Positions 34,441 through 47,214 of a DNA stretch of 64,000 bases are shown here, piece by piece. Under the pieces are notes generated by a model. The model did not search any database and was not told the origin of the DNA. It was given only the letters and a program-made list of their open reading frames with translations. The position numbers and the translations under genes are program-made. Source of the stretch: Erigeron canadensis (Eukaryota > Streptophyta > Magnoliopsida > Asterales > Asteraceae); NCBI RefSeq assembly GCF_010389155.1, contig NC_057763.1, positions 10,416,649 to 10,480,648 on the forward strand, in the 5' to 3' direction. The first letter of the stretch is position 1. Every line of letters starts with the position of its first letter.

Positions 34441-36021
34441 AGCCATCTTCCTAGGTGAATAACTCCTTTGAGGTGTACGAGAACGACTCGGACATACACT
34501 ACTAGAAGTAGTATTCTGTGAAGGTCCCCGTCGTTTTGAAGTCTTAGATCTATTGTCATGAGCAACAATATCTAAGTCACTAGATCCTCCAGAGGACATA
34601 CCCTTTTCTGGACATCTTCGTTTCCTATTTGGACGACAACTATAAACATGTCCTACTTCATAACAATAGAAACAAGATTTTTTAGCTCTTGCTTTCTTAG
34701 CTTTAACATCAAACTCAGCTGGAGTCATGCCTAAACATTCATTAAGTTCAATTGTGGCTGACTCATCTTTTGATAAACCAGTTAACTCATTTTTATCAGA
34801 AAAATGTACCTTCTTTTTAGAATTCTTATGAGTCGTATATGGAGTTAATGGAATTCCACTAGACGTAGATTCATCCTTATTCCATACTTTATCAATCTTG
34901 TCGTGATCTATCTTTTCAAAATCAATTTCATTGGATGTAAAAACAGTATCACATGCCTTCATCATAAAACATTTAATGTTTTTATTGACAGGACAAGTTG
35001 AATTCACTTGACTAGATCTTATAGGAACACTAGCATCATACACTCCATTTTTAGGATTTACTGGTTTAACAAAAGAACTTTCAAGCTTATGTTTCTTGTT
35101 TAGCTCTTTTATCTTATCAATCGAGCTTTTAGAGCTTTTAGGGGTCTTAGGATCAACATTTTGTTTTCCTGAAATGATCGGACCAATTTCACCAATATCG
35201 ACCTTTTCAGTAAGCTGTGTTCGAGACTCGGTATAATTATCATTGAATGGACCTCTAACTTCATTATAACTCATACCCAAACCACTTTTGTCTTTTGCAT
35301 CCCGTGGTACAGGTTTTTGCATCTGCATTGATCTTATTAAATCAGATCCCCTAATTTGATCTAGTCTTGTATTAAGCTTAACTATCTCCAACTTTGCATC
35401 AACCAATTCTTTCTCTTTCTTAGAAAAATTCTCAGTTAGTTGAGCATATTGTTCATTTCCAACTTTTTCCATTAATACTCACTCTTTTATTTTTTCTTTC
35501 AAAGCAAGAATATCCTTATCAGATGCACAAATCTTATCTTGATAAAGACTTTCCTGTTTCACCAAACCAGAATTTTTGGCAAACAAAGAGTCGTTTTCTT
35601 TCTTGAACATGGAGTTTTGACTAGTCAAGTTAATAAAAGATTTATTCAGAATAAACACCTCAAGTTTCAAATCTGACACCATTTTACAAACGTCAACTAT
35701 AGAATACAAAGAACAAGATATCTTCTGATCTGCAGCCTTGCAATCTGTCATGTATGCAACAAAGTCTTCAGTTGTCATACCTTCAGGTATCAAGAAGTTC
35801 TTCATTTGTTCTTCAATGCTCTTCGTAGAAATGTCATCAGCAGGACTCGATGACTCTTCCTTTTCGTCAGATGCTTTCACTGTTGTCACGGGTTCACTCT
35901 CAGATCTCACAGTCTCAGCAACATTACATATATTCTGCTTAACTATCTCAGATGCACTTTCTTCACTTGAGTATACAACATAATCAATTGTTGCAGCTAC
36001 CTCATCATATAATTCCATCAT
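34429..36021 (-). pseudogene. Copia B gag linker with second zinc knuckle
   Basis: Two segments, 36021-35479 and 35472-34429, form a long hydrophilic linker between gag and protease. It has coiled-coil-like stretches (EKELVDAKLEIVKLNTRLDQ) and then a second CX2CX4HX4C knuckle (CFYCYEVGHVYSC near 34675), followed by a basic Arg/Ser-rich tail. It ends near KPKPQKVWVP where protease should begin. The long linker with an extra knuckle is unusual for Copia elements in general but fits large Sire-type gags. Stops separate the segments. Confidence 0.75.
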
Positions 36022-36099
36022 GTAGGCATGATTCGAGGTATCATCGGATTGTGTATCCCATTGATAAGTACCATCCGGATTCTGAACAACAACAGCCTT

Positions 36100-37448
36100 T
36101 TACTTTGAAAATGGTGACGAAACTGGCTGTTGTGGAGTAGCAGGATATGTAATAATTGCTTGAGTTTTCTGATTACTTAGAGTAATACCGCCTTGATTGT
36201 AATTTTGACGACTAGCAACGGTATTCTCAATCCTCTTAGGTCGCTGACACTCTCTTGCAAAGTGACCAAATCCATTGCAGTTATAACATTTCACCTTGGA
36301 TTTGTCAAAGCCTTTAGTGCCATTACCTATAGGTCTCCCAGTTCTCTGAGTGAATCTTCTGGCCTTAATAGTGAGCATAGCTAGCTGCCATTGTAGATCC
36401 ATTTCTTCCAAATCATCAGGATCTATCTGATTGTAATCCTCATAAATTATTGCAGGATCAGTAATCTTTCCTCCGATAAACGCTTCATGAGCATTACAAA
36501 AGGCTGAGTAAACACTCATTCTACCTTCTGCAGAACTCATACTCATTGGCATAGAGTGACAAGATTGTACATTGCTCTTGACATTCGTATGTGCATTGTC
36601 ATAAGCAACATATCCAGCAATACCTTCAGCATCTACTATTGGTGTAGCTTCTGCACCACTTGGAAATGCATTATTCCCCGAGCTAGAACTTGCTAATTGA
36701 ACAGACTTAGCATGATACAATGATGGATCTTGAGTGAAATCCGAGTGAGTATCTTTAATTCTTCTCTTCATGTCTCTGTTCTTCATCTTGGAAATTACCT
36801 TTTCAAAGTCCAATGTACTATATTCCTGATCATCTTGAAGTTGATGAACATAATCAGTCCATGTCTTCAATGTACTTATCGACTAGCTCAGTTTGAGGAT
36901 AAACAACCTCAAAATATGACAACTCGGTAGTCAAATGACTGAATCGAATAATAATCTCTTTAAGAGATTCTCCTTTCAGTCCATTGAAGGCTTCATACTG
37001 GCGCTTCAGAAGTTTGATATGATTCTTCTTCAAGGTTACATCGCCCTCACAATATCTTTCAAGAGCGTCCCATAAATCCTTTGAAGTAGTGTATTTTTTG
37101 AACAAGTGTACAATATCTAGAGGTAAGGCCATAGTAAGAGTGGACAAGGCCTTTCCCTCAATTGCATACCTTTTTCGTTCTTCAATCGGCATATCAGCAT
37201 AAGTATAGCTACCGATCACTCAATTCTTCTCATACGAAGGCCAATCAAAACCTTGAGTTATCACAAGCCACATGTCCATGTCAGTGAGATGAATGTAGTC
37301 TTCAAAACGTCTCTTCCACATCCAGTAGTTTTCCATACGGAACAACTTTGGAGGTGTGTTTTCCACGACCAACCTCATGATCGTACATGATCATCTGACT
37401 GATAAGTAAGGCATTTGGTGAGTTTGCGACAGCTGGTATGGTAGTCAT
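36100..37448 (-). pseudogene. Copia B gag with CCHC knuckle
   Basis: The start ATG is at 37448 (MTTIPAVANSPNAL), about 340 bp inside the PBS. One frameshift (about 37360) and one stop (just before 37219) interrupt the N-terminal region. The capsid follows (MALPLDIVHLFKKYTTSKDLW, RYCEGDVTLKKNHIKLLKRQ), then the zinc knuckle CYNCNGFGHFAREC near 36280 with basic residues after it. It ends at 36100 with a stop. Gag packages the element RNA into particles in the cytoplasm. Confidence 0.88.
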
Positions 37449-37786
37449 TTCGAATATTTTGAAATCAATTCAAAGGAAATAACACAAAAAGGATGCGTGG
37501 CACGAAGTCACATGAGGATCGCATGTAGTGCACGTGACACAAAGTAGACACGAAGTACACTTGTCACGAACCGTAGCACGAAGAGCAGTTCGTGCAGACG
37601 TGGCACGAAGTGAACACGAAGTCACTGGATGACATAAGCACGAAGACGAAGTACACCTCGTGCTGACGTAAGCACGAAGTGACACGAACAAGGTCACGGA
37701 AATGGTAAATAACACGAATTTCGAATCGAATTTGCCATCAATAGCAAATCAAACGATCTTACACCTTCTGGTAATCAACCTTAGGG
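37449..37786 (-). repeat. Palindrome-rich 5' leader of Copia B
   Basis: Between PBS and gag start. At 37490-37690 there are about twelve imperfect units built on GCACGAAGT / CACGAACAC and TCGTGCTGACGTAAGCACGAAG. The motif family is that of the B LTR, but the array is in the transcribed leader, as in Copia F. Confidence 0.75.
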
Positions 37787-37797
37787 CTTTGATACCA
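37787..37797 (-). other. Primer binding site of Copia B
   Basis: The minus strand reads TGGTATCAAAG two bases after the LTR end, initiator-Met-like with one mismatch. Confidence 0.88.
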
Positions 37798-37799
37798 CT

Positions 37800-38208
37800 T
37801 GTAAGGTACCCTATTGTTGCGTGGATCGTAATAAGATGTGATTCATTATGTCAAGAGTGCGGAATCCTCTTGAGATAACTAGATTGCTATTGCCTTCCGT
37901 CGATTAATGAGCAATTAACCAACCCAAGGAGATGCACAAGGCTTGTAGTTCGTGTAGGAGATCACAAGTAGGAACAATTAACCTTAATTCGTAGATTTAC
38001 CAAACGATTAACCAGGATTCAAAACAATTAACCTAATTTCGTAGATTAGGTCTTGTATTTATACTAGAAGATTATTGGGTTGTGTGGGCTTCGGCCTTAA
38101 TTACGTATTAGGCCCGAAATAAGCATCAATCGATCTCCCTCGTGATGACATCAGCACGAGGTCAGTCCTACATGCTGATGATGTTAGCACGAGGTTCGAC
38201 CCCTTGGT
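37800..38208 (-). repeat. 5' LTR of Copia B, interrupted by element H
   Basis: It matches 24059-24468 closely and stops at CCCCTTGGT, where the H LTR begins. The remaining 275 bp or so are not found on the far side of H. Confidence 0.92.
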
Positions 38209-41200
38209 TGTAACAACCCTGAATTTCCAATTAGGATAATTTACTTGGACTTATCTAGGTCCTTATCCCTAAAGGTTTATTAAGAGAATCGACCTTCTAC
38301 ACATTCAAAGCATAGCGATAATTGCCTCCTAGTACAGTGAAATGCCTTAAAAATGCCATAAACAATAACTATAATCATTCAATACGATCTGAAGCTATAA
38401 ATTAGTTCTAATCAAACTTGGTGAAATGTCAATGAACCAAAAATTTTATTTCGAGAAGTTGAGTAACATAAATAATTGTACAAGTTGTGATAACAACCAA
38501 AAATCTCTATAAATGTCCAACAATTCAAACACAAAGCTAATTAAAGTACATTTGAATACAAAAATATAATGACCATCTTGAAAATAGATTTATAAACTAT
38601 TATGTACATAATAGTAAGCTTGAATAATAATAAGTACATAAATATATTGCAACATTTGAATAAGTTTTCAAATTAAAAGATATGCATACAACTTAAACTT
38701 ATTTTAAATATAAACTCTTATAAAATCCACCAATTAACATACAACTAACCCACTTATTCTTACACTCATACATAAATATACACCACATATACTTACACTC
38801 ATGTATATATATCATGAACCTAGACATATGTTGGACTCCATACACATCAAATTCAAACTACACACCACTCACAACTTCATCTAGCCAATCCATGCCTCTC
38901 CACCACTCCAACTCCCCAATGAGCTTGCCCCCAACCTCTTTTCTTCCCCTAAATCATGTTCTCCCCTTCCCCCACACTCTCTCTAACTTCTTTCACACAC
39001 ACACACACAAGTATTCTCTCTCATTTTTCCTCTCAAAAATCTGCACACTCTCTTTTCCCCTCTCTTCAAATTTTCGGTTCATACACCACTCAAATAAAGG
39101 GTTTAATCTTAAGTAAATCAACCATAATAATAAGGGTTTATGCTAGATCATTCAAGGGTGTGTTGAACCAAGTTATGGAGCTCATTTTGGTGCATCTTAG
39201 TCGAAGTTTTCTGCCCCAAAACAGCCGTAAATCACAGCCCCTTTCCAGCCATTTTCGTAAATCACAGCCCCAAAACAACCATACAAAGGTTGTTAACAAC
39301 ATCCCTTTACCTAATAAATCTCTAGTTAATCTTGTTCTTTCAAAACCAAAATGTTTCCTCATCTTTTATTATCATTTTCTTCTTGATTTAAACTCAATGA
39401 GGGCAAAGTTGATAGATCTTTATCTCACATGTTCATGCATGTAAAGATCTAGAGGAAGGATTCAATGATTCAACTTAAATAAGACCCAAGAGTTAGTAGT
39501 TGTAAGATTTGTTGTAGATTGTTAAATGGGTCACATAAAAATGGTCTTCTATGAAATAAAATGCACATATACTTCTGGAAATTTTCACAAAAAGGATGTT
39601 TTCAAAAGGAAGATTAAAGGTTATAGCTTACTTATATGTTTAATGGTTAGATCTTAACATGATTTGTACTAGATTGATCTTGTTAGGAGTTTGGATTTGA
39701 AATGGATCTTTGGATGATGATTAATAGAATTGAAAGGATTAGAATCAGTAATATTGATGTTAAAAGTAATACAAAAAGGAGTGATAATCTTGTAAGTGAT
39801 AAATTAAGGTGTTAATCAAGCAAAAAGGCCATTGGTTGGTTGTTTTAATCAAGAACAAATCTGACAGAAATCATCTTCTGTCTTAGAACGGGTAAACCGG
39901 GCATGTGAGGTCATTTTCAAGAAAAACTTTCAAAATAAAAGTTGTAGAGGAACGAGCTAAGAATACCCACCAACTGGAATTACTCAAAAATAGTAAACGG
40001 AACGAAAGATATGAATTTTCTACTGAAACTAGTCAAAGTTGTTATTTTGTCTGAATATTTTATAAAATTTAACAATTTTTATCTCCTAAACCAAAAGGCT
40101 CCAGGAGTTCATACTTGGCGGAAAGTAATTTCAATGTGACCTGAACTTAAAATAAAATCATGCGATTTTTCCAACAGTCAAAACTCCAAGAACATTTATA
40201 AAACTTCTGATTTCGCAAGCAGTGCCCATTCGGGACAGTTTGTGTTTGGATAATTTTTAAGGACACCAAAAATCATCTAGAAATTAACCAAAAATTCACA
40301 AAAATACTAGATACATATAAGTCACTGTGTAAAAATCATGAAGGTCCAAATAATTGGGCTTGACCCCAAAATAGTAGCCAACATTACATAAAAATCTGAA
40401 TTAAAAACAGAAAATTTGAAAGGAAACTAACCATTTGTATAATGGGCTAAAAGATGCACTAAAGACCATGATGGGCTAGCCCCGCCCAAATAATGAGCCC
40501 ATTGAGCCATATATCAGTAGGCCCACCTGGCCCAATAACATAAATAGCCCAATAACCAATATGACTCATTAAGCACATAACCCAAATAAGGTTAAGCCCA
40601 ATAACTAAATTAAGCCCAAAACATTTAAAAGCCCATGACACTTTAGGCCCAATTGATAATGGCCCATAACACTTAAATGAATTTCATAAACCCAAGTAAT
40701 TATACGGCATATCGAGAAAAATGTGAGTTAAAGGATAAGCGTAAACATAGTAACGCGAAATATAACTAAGCGGAATGAACATAAGTAAATACGTTAACCA
40801 ATCTATAAATTGATATCACAAATGCTAATTCATCCTAAAATCGGTTACACATCAAATGATGAATAAGGTTAATATAACTTAATATGACATTAGCATATGA
40901 TAACCTAAGATGCCAAACGAAACCACAAATGAAGACAAGTTACCGAAATTCTAACAACTTATAACTACATGTATACTGAAAGTGACCTTTTACACCATCA
41001 ATCTCTATGATTAAAAAGATGTGAATATTAGCAATACACTTGGATTCCATAATTGGTGACAACTTAATAAAAGTGGCATTTTTAAGTAATGGCTTAAGAA
41101 AGGAACCTATGTATATTAGTCCTCTCGTAGGGATAGTCTTGGGTTTGAAATGTGGATGAGGACCATGATGGAATATATGATCAAGGAAGCAATAGATGGG

Positions 41201-42245
41201 AAGTACCCATTTTGGATAAGTATATATAATGCTTTGCATATCAAGGTGAGTCATAGCCCCCTTTCAAACTCTTTTATGTGTTTTACTTTCGAGGTGAAAA
41301 GCATGATAAATAAAATTGCTTTCTATATATATATGAAATGATTCTTGAAACAATGTTTATGATTTGGGATATATATTGTATATTCAACGTGATATATGCT
41401 ATATGATGACCTTGAGTACTGTCAAACCTTGGTCCCGGGTCACACTACTATTAACTCATTGAGGCCTGTAGTTAGAGGGTTGCAAAACTAGGATTCGTCC
41501 CCTCACTCACATTAGCGGTGACAGGTTGATTGGCCGCCTACGTGGCCGCCTTCAACGGTGTCGGTCGTGGGGTGCTCTAATCTACTTTATATATATTATT
41601 GGTCGTCTTCATGGCACGAACCCCTTTATTATTATTATCACACATGATTGACAACATGTGCTTCTATTATCATTTTTTTATGGGACATGCCATCATCATT
41701 ATTATTATATGGACGTGAAAGGGTCTTAGTAGTGGCTCAAGCACAAACTCATCTTATTATGCCTTTGGCTAAATCATATTGATATTGTATATGGATGAAA
41801 ATATTGCCGTACATATGGTTTGGGTATGTTAATATCTAATAATATGGTTTCTAAGTGTTTAAAATGGTTATAAAACGAGATTTACTTAAAAACCTATGCA
41901 CTCACCAACTACGTTTTCGTAGTTGACTATATGCATAAGCTTTGAGGAATTATATGCATCATGATTTTTTGCATTGCACTTTGGAGTCAAAGATTAAATC
42001 TTGTGATAGGCAATGGAATCCGCCTTGATCATTGTAGTTTACTATTTCATGTGCTTGTTATTTGGTTTGTGGACTTAATATCCAAGTATGGTGGACGCAT
42101 TTGTACTTGAAAAGTGGTTTACATGTTTGTACATTGTAAATTCTTTTTATCAAATAAAGCTATGGTGAATGTTATTTATAATCCTTTGTTTTGAATACTC
42201 GACTTTCTGTACATCTCATTGTTTCGCCTTAGTTGGGGTGTTACA
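38209..42245 (+). repeat. 4.0-kb 5' LTR of element H
   Basis: It aligns along its length with the solo LTR 6176-10430. A CT-rich tract with (CA)n (about 38920-39090), GGTGAGT at 41245 and an ACTCACCAACTACG block at 41901 are shared. The TTCTTCATGCTTTTCAGG stretch present in the solo copy is missing here. Short ORFs inside are not conserved as proteins between the two copies. Confidence 0.92.
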
Positions 42246-42250
42246 GAAAA

Positions 42251-42263
42251 TGGTATCAGAGCC
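42251..42263 (+). other. Primer binding site of element H
   Basis: TGGTATCAGAGCC, an exact initiator-Met match, five bases after the LTR. Confidence 0.93.
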
Positions 42264-42439
42264 AAGGTTATAGAGAACATTGGAGTTCCTTTGGGAATTT
42301 CAAAACTATTCCATTTACTCTATGTATAATAAAAGTGATTTTGATCGGGTTTGAAATCCAAAAATAATTTTTGGGTATACTTCCGCATTTAATGCAAAGA
42401 TGGTTAGAGACTCCACATCTTCAAAGAGTCTTTCCATTT

Positions 42440-42707
42440 TTCAACAAAAAATAATCATTACTATTCCATTTACGGCGCCACTTGTGTGACACGTCAGCAA
42501 AAAGGTATCGTTATACAGTAAAAATAACGTGGTCACACAATAACCAAGTATCCACTAGACATTAAAAAGGTTTTAAGTGACTTCAGGTTTTAAGTCTCTC
42601 ATATTCTGAACCATTTCAGACAAAATATTTTCTGAGGCAAAAGTTCCCCCTTAGAAAAAAATTTCTTTTAAGAGTAAAAAATATTTTTGTCAACTCCCCC
42701 TGAAATG
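42440..42707 (-). other. Post-pol region of Copia A with two polypurine motifs
   Basis: Downstream of the RNase H stop the minus strand reads TCAGGGGGAGTTG (42703-42691) and CTAAGGGGGAAC (42654-42643), both like PPTs but far from any LTR. The left end is the deletion junction with H. Confidence 0.5.
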
Positions 42708-45700
42708 CTACACTGGATTTAGCATTCCTAACTCACTAATGAGATGTTTAAAAGTTTTGACAACCAAAGGTTTTGTAAAAACATCATCGAGTTGTTTATC
42801 AGTGGGAATGAAATGAATTTCAATATCACCTTTTATAATATGATCACAAATGAAATGATACCTGAGGTCGATGTGCTTGGTTTTGGAGTGCATAACAGGA
42901 TTGTGAGATATGGCAATGGCACTTGCGTTATCACAGAAAATTAGAGTCATTGTATACTTAACACCATAATCAGTTAGTTGATTTTTCATCAACAAGATCT
43001 GAGCACAACAGCTTGCTGCATAAATGTATTCAGCCTCAGCTGTGGAAAGAGATACTGTAGTCTGCTTCTTGCTCGTCCAACTAACTAATTTGCCACCAAG
43101 GAAATGACAACCACCTGTGGTACTTTTCCTATCTATCTTACAACCTGCATGATCAGAATCTGAATAACCTATTAGATCTAGACTTGAGCCTTTGGGATAC
43201 TAAAGACCAAGTCTAGGGACACCTTTAAGGTATCTGAAGATCCTTTTCACAGCATTCTAATGTGCTTCCATGGGATCAGATTGAAATCTTGCACAAAGGC
43301 ATGTTGCAAACATTATGTCAGGTCTACTTGCAGTTAAGTACATGAGAGATCCCACCATACCACGATATTTTGTAGGATCAACTGGTTTTCCATTAGGATC
43401 TGAGTCTAAAGTTAATGATGCAGAAATAGGAGTATCTTTGGATGAAACTAAGTCAAATTGATATTTCTTTAATAAATTTCTGACATATTTTTCTTGATTT
43501 ATAAAAATACAATATTTGGTTTGTTTTACTTGAAGACCCAGAAAGTATGTCAGTTCGCCCATCATACTCATCTCATACTCAAAAGACATTATTTCAGAAA
43601 ACTGTTTACACATTTTATCATTGGCAGAACCAAACACAATATCATCAACTTAAATTTGTACAAGCAAGATATCGCCTTTATCATGCAATATGAATAAGGT
43701 GTTATTTATTGCACCTCTTTTAAAAACATGTTTCAGAAGATGTTTAGTAAGAGTATCATACCAGGCTCTAGGTGCTTATCTCAGACCATATAATGCTTTG
43801 TTTAGTCTGTACACCAAGTGAGGCATTTCTTCATTTATAAATCTTGGTGGCTGATGTACATAAACAACTTCTTCTAATTCACCATTCAGAAAGACACTTT
43901 TGACATCCATTTGATAGACTTTGAATTCATGATGAACTGCAAAAGCTAAGAAAATCCTGATAGCTTCAAGTCTAGCAACTGGTGCAAAAGTTTCATCAAA
44001 GTCGACTCCTTCTGCTTAAGAGTAACCCTTGGCAACTAATCTTGCCTTGTTTCTAATTACATGTCCATCTTCATCCATCTTGTTTCTAAAGACCCATCTT
44101 GTCCCTATCAACTCCTTCCTCAGATTGTTAGGGCATGGAACAAGTTCCCATACATCGTTCCTTTTAAACTGGTTAAGCTCATCTTTCATAGCTTCAACCC
44201 AGCTTGGGTTCTTCATAGCCTCGTCAATCTTTTTCAGTTCTATCAGTGATAAGAAACTGACATTTAAGCATTGATAGCTTGTGGCTCTTCTGGTCTGAAC
44301 CCCTTTACTAGGATCTCCAATAATTTGTTAGATTGGATGTGATTGTGTCCATTTAGAGTAATGACCAGGATGAACAATGATATCAGTGCAAGAACTTCTC
44401 TGATTTACTTCAGAAGGAGCTTCAGAAGAGACTTTTCCAGTCTCATCATCTTCCTCTTGTAGATCATGATTTGCATCATGAAATTCTTTATTCTGAGGTA
44501 GTTCAGTTGAAACTGATATCTGGGAGAGGCAACACGTACATTTGATCCAATAGTTAGTTCAGAAGGTAGTTTAAAATTAACTCAAGGATAAAATGGAATG
44601 TTACTTGGTGCAATTTTAACTGGTTCTGAACTCAGGCGTTCAAAAGCATATTCTGGTGACTGATCAGATTGAACTGTTGGATCAGATTCACCAAAACTGA
44701 TTGGATTTTCTGAGGGTGGTGCAGAGACTGGTTTCTTGAAGATTGCAGAATTGGATTCATCAAAGGTAACATGAATTGACTCATCAACCTTGTCAAATCT
44801 TTTGTTGTAGACTCTAAAGGCTTTGTGAATGGTTGAATATCCTAAGAAGTAACCCTCATCAGCTTTTGCATCAAATTTTCCAAGCTGACTGGAATCATTC
44901 AGAATGTATGCTGGACATCCAAATACATGGAAATATCCAATATTGGGCTTTAGATTTCTATGGACTTCATAGGCAGTCTTCTTGTATCTTTTAATATACA
45001 CAGATCTGTTCTGAGTGAGCTTCAGCCCAGAAACTCTTTGGAAGACCGGATTCATTGAGCATACTTCTATCAGCGTACGATTCTTTCTTTCAAAAACACC
45101 ATTCTACTTTGGTGTGTGAGCTGAGGAAAAGTTCTGAGATATGCCAGTTTCAGTGCAGAAGGACTCCAGAGTAACATTTCTGAATTCAGTGCCATTGTCA
45201 CTTTTGAGCTGACAAACCTTTCACTTGTGTTTGAGTTCAATTTGCTTGATGAGGGCAATAATTTCAGCAGCAGCTTCACTCTTGGATCTAAGGAAGATCA
45301 CCTAACAATATCTTGAATATTCATCAACAACTACAAGGGTGTACTTCTTTCCTGCTCTGGTCTGAACATTCACAGGACCAAAGAGATCCATGTGAAGCAT
45401 ATGAAGAGGTTCAGTGATACTGAAATTTTGCTTGGTCTTAAAAGATGCTCTCTTCTTCTTTCCCATTTCACAACCTAAGCATGGCTTATCTTTATTGAAA
45501 GATAATGGAGGGATCCCATCAGCAAGTTGTTTTCTTTACAACTTATTAATGTTTTTGAAGTTCAGATGGGATAACCTTTTATCCCACAACCAGTTTGTGT
45601 CATCAGCTGCCTTTGTATAGAAGCATTGTTCACTTGGTGAACTTTCCATATCAATAACATAAATATTTCCTTTTCTTAAACTTTCTGAACGCACAGTCTC

Positions 45701-46068
45701 CACAAATGAAATATATGCTTCCAAAAGAACTAAACGATCCAGTTTTTGTTCTTCATTACTTTCAAAACCAAAATTACTAACCTTCTTCATGATTATGTCC
45801 ACCCAACGACCAAATGACCTTGATCCTCATGAGCCATGAAACACATGTCTCTTATTTCTTCTTCTTCATCTGAAGACTCATTATAATCTTCCCATTTTTC
45901 ATCAGCAACTATGCAGCTATTGTTGTTGGAATTTTCTTGAGCCATGAAAGCTATGTGAGCTTTCAACTTCTTGTACTTTGCCTTATAGCTTTCATCAGAT
46001 TTCTGAAAAATAGAATGGTTAGGGGTAGAATGTGATGATGAGGGTTGACTAGATCTGTAATCCTTCAT
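42708..46068 (-). pseudogene. Copia A pol remnant: integrase, RT, RNase H
   Basis: The end of gag (46068-45793) is followed by integrase with the zinc region (WLWDKRLSHLNFKNINKL) and core (LKSDNGTEFRNVTLESF; NGVFERKNRTLIE), then a linker (45055-44582). RT follows (WVEAMKDELNQFKRNDVWEL, 44216-44016) with the catalytic motif at about 43650. RNase H ends the frame (HIDLRYHFICDHIIKGDIEI) at 42708. The codon for the Tyr of YVDD is a stop (TAA), and many other stops and shifts occur. The protease D-S-G motif is not found. Integrase before RT makes it Copia. Confidence 0.88.
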
Positions 46069-46074
46069 AAAATG

Positions 46075-47165
46075 TCATTTCTTTCCACACTGAAAGCATT
46101 TAATATTGGACTTATCAATGGAAGTGCCAGAAGCAAACTGTTTTCCATATCGATTGGATTTGGCCTTAAAACGATTGAACGTTTTGGCCAACATGGCAAC
46201 AAGATCATCATTTTCATCTTCATCACATTCATTCGATGCAAAATCAGAAATACCAGTTTTCATTAATTCAACCACCATCTTCTTCACTAAGTCAGATTTC
46301 TCACTCTCAGAAGACAGTAAGGCAGTTCCATGTGGCTCAGAATACTGAACAACACCAGAACTGGTAGAGGCATGATTTTTAGCATCTTGCTCAGCCATAG
46401 CCCTCTCAACTTTATTCTCTTCAGTGTACATGAAGGCTCCATATAAGGAAGCAAGAGTGTGACTATGCAAGGTTTTTCCATGTCTTAAAACCAAAATCAA
46501 GTTTTCCCATTTTGAAGGTGAAATGTCACAAAATTTCTCCAACAAGATTTCTTTATCTTTTTCAACACCCAAAGCTTTCAGTTGATTAACCAAATTTGTA
46601 AATCTGATATAAGTTTGAGTTAAAGTTTCATTTGGAAATGCAAAGAAAGCTTCACATTTCTTGTTTAAAGCAACTTTTCTTGTAACAACAGTTTCTTTGG
46701 TTCCTTCAAACTATGTCATTAGTTCCTCCCACATTAATTTAAAGTTTTCAAGAAGAACAAGAGTGGATTTTAAGTCTTCAGGAGCTGCGAAGAGAATCAT
46801 ATTTTGAAGCTTAGTATCAAGATCTACCAGCCTATGATCCTCTTCGGACCAATGATACTTCTCCTTAGGTGTCTGCCTAGGAGTCCCATCAGCATTTCTG
46901 ACCATAGTTGAAGCATTCATAAGAACAAAGGGGCCTTCTTTTAGAATGGTGGTCAAGTGTCTTTCTACAGCAGCAATATATTTTAACATGCACGCCTTCC
47001 ATGTTATGAAGGTATCACTGTCCCCATCAAATTTTGAAACAAGATTGTTTGGAAAATGGACATGGACATTGTGTAGAGGTATATTGTTGTTGATATTGGG
47101 GGTAGGTTGTTGTTATTAGGGTTAGAGTTAGGGTTAGATCCTTCATTGTTTTCAGAGTCAGCCAT
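46075..47165 (-). pseudogene. Copia A gag remnant
   Basis: The start ATG is at 47165 (MADSENNEGSNPNSNPNNNN). A frameshift lies near 47090. The capsid follows: MLKYIAAVERHLTTILKEGP, then YHWSEEDHRLVDLD; a stop lies near 46710, then LVNQLKALGVEKDKEILLEKF. The knuckle reads CFQCGKK-stop-HFMKDY: a stop at 46074-46072 replaces one residue and the last Cys is Tyr. The Asn/Pro-rich N-terminus is encoded by GGGTTAG-like repeats on the plus strand, which mimic telomere sequence but are coding. Confidence 0.82.
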
Positions 47166-47200
47166 CATAACATATCTAGGTTCGATAGTGCAAACCTTCT

Positions 47201-47212
47201 ACTCTGATACCA
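47201..47212 (-). other. Primer binding site of Copia A
   Basis: The minus strand reads TGGTATCAGAGT two bases after the LTR, initiator-Met-like with one mismatch at the end. Confidence 0.9.
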
Positions 47213-47214
47213 AA

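Larger units (their letters stand above)
24059..38208 (-). mobile_element. Ty1/Copia retrotransposon B (Sire-like) nested in A
   Basis: 3' LTR 24059-24742, PPT, env-like ORF, long non-coding stretch, pol, two-knuckle gag, leader with palindromes, PBS (37797-37787), then the first 409 bp of the 5' LTR (37800-38208). Element H is inserted there. The LTR sequence running to CCCCTTGGT at 38208 continues as GCTTTGTTTGG in the 3' LTR, so the insertion point is exact. The rest of the 5' LTR and the right target duplication were lost in the deletion near 42.4 kb; the left flank is CTTGC. Confidence 0.92.
38209..42440 (+). mobile_element. Gypsy-type element H, 5' LTR plus start of internal region
   Basis: A 4037-bp LTR (38209-42245) with ends TGTAACAACCC..GGGGTGTTACA, a PBS at 42251, then roughly 180 bp of internal sequence. 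No pol or 3' LTR follows; the sequence passes into the post-pol region of Copia A between about 42400 and 42480, so the rest was deleted. It was inserted in the B LTR after TTGGT. The LTR class resembles those of E and D, hence probably chromovirus-type Gypsy, but no coding domain is left to prove it. Confidence 0.85.

Noticed and set aside
38814..39444. 100- and 162-codon plus-strand ORFs in the H LTR
   Set aside because: Low-complexity Ser/His/Thr-rich peptides from CT-rich DNA, not conserved in the 6176-10430 copy.
47100..47140. Telomere-like GGGTTAG repeats
   Set aside because: Only a few imperfect units, and they encode the Asn/Pro-rich start of the Copia A gag on the minus strand, so they are coding rather than telomeric.
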